The notes under the pieces were generated by a model that did not search any database, was not told the DNA's origin, and was given only the letters and a program-made list of their open reading frames with translations. This document shows, piece by piece, positions 6,642-8,394 of a stretch of DNA of 8,394 nt. This DNA comes from a bacterium. GTDB taxonomy: Bacteria; Patescibacteriota; Minisyncoccia; UBA6257; GWB1-50-10. The translations under genes were made by a program, and so were the position numbers. The DNA is taken from assembly GCA_021825465.1 (NCBI GenBank), contig JAKAGX010000026.1:1-8394 (forward strand), read 5' to 3'. Positions within the stretch are counted from its first letter, which is position 1, and each line of letters opens with the position of its first letter.

Positions 6642-7508
6642 TTAGAAAATTCCATCGCTCATCACGAACCGTAAAATACTAATAATTATATCCTTTAACC
6701 CTACCACGACAAGCCAGATTACGACGATCAGAGCGGCATAACTAATCCAAATCAGACCTTGATATATGAACCATCGCCACCAGCTTCTATATAAGAAACT
6801 GTCTGCGCCTGTTATCTCCTTGTAAGCACACCCAATTTCGGAATTGTTATTGCAATCTCCAATTGATTCCTGTTTTGACACATCACTGATTAGCTCTCCC
6901 ATTATCAAACCATCGCCCGTAATATAAACACCCTCGCAATTGGACTGGTTCGTATCCACATCTTCATAAATCGGCCTTGCACCTAACCTTCCCCCACCTG
7001 TATCATAGCCAGTTACAACTTTTGTTATTATGGGATAATAAGCGGCATATCCCCGGCTAACCAGATTACCAAATGTCTCACGTACGCCGGCCTTATCGGA
7101 CTCCTGCGGCGTAATGTCGACCTCAACTCTCCTTGAGTCGGAAACTTCTCGAACCTGCTCTGTTTGACGTTTATCAATGTCAGTAAAAAACTTTTCGAAA
7201 TCTGTCTCGAAGACCGTAGCATCAACTGGTTTAATACTCTCTGCTATTGCTTCCGTCCTCGCTGACATCTGCCCTTCAAGCCATTTAAGTGCAATGCTCT
7301 TTCTACTTCTAAGTTCATCCACAGTCAGGGGGCTCCCTAAGTGAAAGTGTTGGTTATTTGCCCATAGGAGAATTTTCTTTTCTACCTCCCACGTTGAGAC
7401 CACGCCATTATATTTCCTGATACGATTTTCAAAGTCTCTATCGAGCTTCTTTAAGACTTGGAAAGCGTCAACTTTCTTAAGAAAACTGAGGGCAAAGGGA
7501 AGTTCCAT
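6642..7508 (-). CDS. Protein with C-terminal membrane anchor, function unknown, in a repeat-flanked cassette
   Basis: The product has 288 aa and resembles no family I know. Residues 1-120 are charged and probably helical (VEKKILLWANN, DELRSRKSIALKWLEG). Residues 140-235 look like a beta-rich soluble domain with GYDTGGGRLGARPIY and EGVYITGDGLIMGEL, and hold three cysteines (191, 219, 227). A strongly hydrophobic segment (about 249-272), followed by a shorter amphipathic one, closes the protein, so it is probably tail-anchored with the bulk in the cytoplasm. The stop is at 6642-6644. Imperfect 40-bp direct repeats lie 1 base past the stop and 26 bases before the start, so gene plus one repeat forms a unit of 934 bp. 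It is upstream of, and in the same direction as, the HEPN pair. Co-function is possible but not shown. Confidence 0.72.
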   Translation of the reverse strand: MELPFALSFLKKVDAFQVLKKLDRDFENRIRKYNGVVSTWEVEKKILLWANNQHFHLGSPLTVDELRSRKSIALKWLEGQMSARTEAIAESIKPVDATVFETDFEKFFTDIDKRQTEQVREVSDSRRVEVDITPQESDKAGVRETFGNLVSRGYAAYYPIITKVVTGYDTGGGRLGARPIYEDVDTNQSNCEGVYITGDGLIMGELISDVSKQESIGDCNNNSEIGCAYKEITGADSFLYRSWWRWFIYQGLIWISYAALIVVIWLVVVGLKDIIISILRFVMSDGIF

Positions 7509-7522
7509 ATCTATGATTCAAA

Positions 7523-7528
7523 AGTATA
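7523..7528 (-). promoter_or_regulatory. Possible -10 element for the 288-aa gene
   Basis: TATACT on the minus strand lies 14 bases before the ATG at 7508. A -35 box about 17 bp upstream would fall inside repeat copy B but is only a T-rich sequence with poor consensus match. If real, the leader would be about 8 bases long. Confidence 0.35.
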
Positions 7529-7534
7529 CATCAT

Positions 7535-7574
7535 CATCTTACTACAAAAAGCCCCAAAATCCATGAATTTTTTA
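7535..7574. repeat. 40-bp direct repeat, copy B
   Basis: This is the partner of copy A, in the same orientation and displaced by 934 bp. It lies between the hydrolase-gene stop (7600) and the start of the 288-aa gene (7508). Relative to transcription each copy lies upstream of a gene, so the pair could be regulatory, transcription-ending, or a trace of recombination or duplication. Confidence 0.8.
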
Positions 7575-7599
7575 TTCTAAGGAGAAACGGATGGGCGGG

Positions 7600-8340
7600 C
7601 TAGAATTTCTCGGTGAGGATGAATTTCGAGACGGTGAGGTAGTGGCCAAGATCCTTGTTCCTGAAAACCCTCGGTCTCAATCCTCTCTTTTGCATGTCTT
7701 TCACGAGATGGTAGCCGTTCCGATACGGAATGATCTCATCCGCCCGGGAAACGTGGACTTCTATCTCTTTTCCCTTCAGCCCCTCGATATTGTTCATAGG
7801 GGCCAGGGCTTTCCAATCTTTTTCCAGGGCATCAAGGTCGATGCCGTGTTTCTTGATCTGCTTCCGCAGTCGAACGGTGCCGATCCCCCGCCACAGGCTT
7901 TCCGCGAGCGAATCGCCCGGCACGACCAAAATGACCCTGTCCACGTTCCTGTTCTTATTTGCGATCATCGCGGCGTTCACGCACCCCAAGCTCATGCCGA
8001 TGACGACGATCTCCGAGAAACGGTATTTCTTCCTGACGTCGCGGATGTCGTCTCTCGCCTCTTTTTGTATCGCTTTGAAATACTCGTCCGTTCGGTGGAC
8101 GTTGTCCGAAAGTATTCCGAACGGAAACTGGTAGATCAGGCACGAATGGCCGGCCTCGAGGATCCTCTTCTTCAGCCGCCGCATGGCGAGATCCGAGATC
8201 TTCGCGTTCCAGTACGGCGTTATCACGTAGAGCCGCCTTGAAGGCCCCTTAAAGAAGTGCTTGGTCACTTTCCGCACGATGGGGTGCTTGGGAGCCCGGT
8301 TTTCGAACCGGTTGATGATCCTATCGAAGTCGATGATCAT
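7600..8340 (-). CDS. Alpha/beta-hydrolase-fold protein, probable serine hydrolase
   Basis: The product has 246 aa. The order of motifs is that of an alpha/beta hydrolase: strand RLYVITPYW (36-44), strand CLIYQFPFG (67-75), strand and nucleophile elbow IVVIGMSLG with Ser117, strand VDRVILVVP (133-141), acid in SRADEIIP (Asp201), and the catalytic His in LGHYLTV (His233). The complete Ser-Asp-His triad implies an active enzyme such as an esterase, thioesterase or peptidase; the substrate cannot be told. No signal peptide or membrane segment is seen, so it is probably cytosolic. The ATG at 8340 lies 9 bases downstream of an extended -10 box, with no Shine-Dalgarno. The GC-rich coding matches the chaperone operon and marks the right border of the AT-rich island. 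Confidence 0.88.
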   Translation of the reverse strand: MIIDFDRIINRFENRAPKHPIVRKVTKHFFKGPSRRLYVITPYWNAKISDLAMRRLKKRILEAGHSCLIYQFPFGILSDNVHRTDEYFKAIQKEARDDIRDVRKKYRFSEIVVIGMSLGCVNAAMIANKNRNVDRVILVVPGDSLAESLWRGIGTVRLRKQIKKHGIDLDALEKDWKALAPMNNIEGLKGKEIEVHVSRADEIIPYRNGYHLVKDMQKRGLRPRVFRNKDLGHYLTVSKFILTEKF

Positions 8341-8349
8341 ATCCGTACT

Positions 8350-8379
8350 ATTATCTCACAAACACCCCCGCTTACCCAA
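8350..8379 (-). promoter_or_regulatory. Promoter of the hydrolase gene
   Basis: On the minus strand, an extended -10 element TGAGATAAT (core GATAAT, 8355-8350) has a candidate -35 TTGGGT (8379-8374) 18 bp upstream. The predicted start near 8343 leaves a leader of only a few bases before the ATG at 8340. Confidence 0.6.
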
Positions 8380-8394
8380 CGTACCCAGATCGGA

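Noticed and set aside
6601..7574. CRISPR array or integron attC sites
   Set aside because: Only two repeat copies exist, 934 bp apart, with a gene between them. There are no short spacers and no paired RYYYAAC/GTTRRRY core sites.
7535..7599. Intrinsic terminator for the hydrolase gene
   Set aside because: The only hairpin is AT-only and short, and on the minus strand the T-run follows a G/C stretch that has no pairing partner. It does not meet the usual GC-stem plus U-tract form.
7591..8241. Plus-strand open frame of 216 codons with AAGGAG six bases before its ATG
   Set aside because: It is fully antisense to the hydrolase gene, whose catalytic motifs are clear. The plus-strand product has no recognisable features, and the Shine-Dalgarno match is probably chance in a window where real genes lack one.

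Overview
The window looks like bacterial chromosome using the standard code, since TGA is used as a stop (for example in dnaK). Four traits fit a small-genome lineage of the Patescibacteria/Parcubacteria type: a shortened HrcA, a compact chaperone operon with a membrane-protein gene between dnaK and dnaJ, almost no Shine-Dalgarno sequences, and promoters placed so close to the ATG that transcripts would be nearly leaderless. That placement is inferred from architecture alone. No taxonomic marker gene is present.

All convincing genes are on the minus strand. From right to left (the direction of transcription): an alpha/beta-hydrolase-fold protein (8340-7600) with its own promoter; an AT-rich block (about 7590-4570) with three genes; then the heat-shock operon hrcA (4522-3823) - grpE (3813-3328) - dnaK (3306-1429) - seven-helix membrane protein (1457-399) - dnaJ (391 to beyond the left edge). 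The operon has a consensus promoter (TTGACA / 16 bp / TATAAT) overlapped by a CIRCE-type operator with the standard 9-bp spacer. Its GrpE, DnaK and DnaJ form the Hsp70 folding machine, and the HrcA-like protein most likely represses the operon through CIRCE.

The AT-rich block has the look of an acquired island between two GC-richer housekeeping regions. Its genes are: a 288-aa protein with a C-terminal membrane anchor, bracketed by 40-bp imperfect direct repeats; a 236-aa protein with an N-terminal membrane anchor; and, 13 bp behind it, a 342-aa protein whose C-terminal half resembles an ApeA-like HEPN domain with an intact R-x4-H ribonuclease motif. The island ends in a 188-bp region of nested inverted repeats (three stems sharing one centre near 4670) just upstream of the hrcA promoter. 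A membrane-linked HEPN ribonuclease module suggests an undescribed defence or toxin-type system, but this is inference. No phage, transposase, CRISPR or reverse-transcriptase gene is visible.
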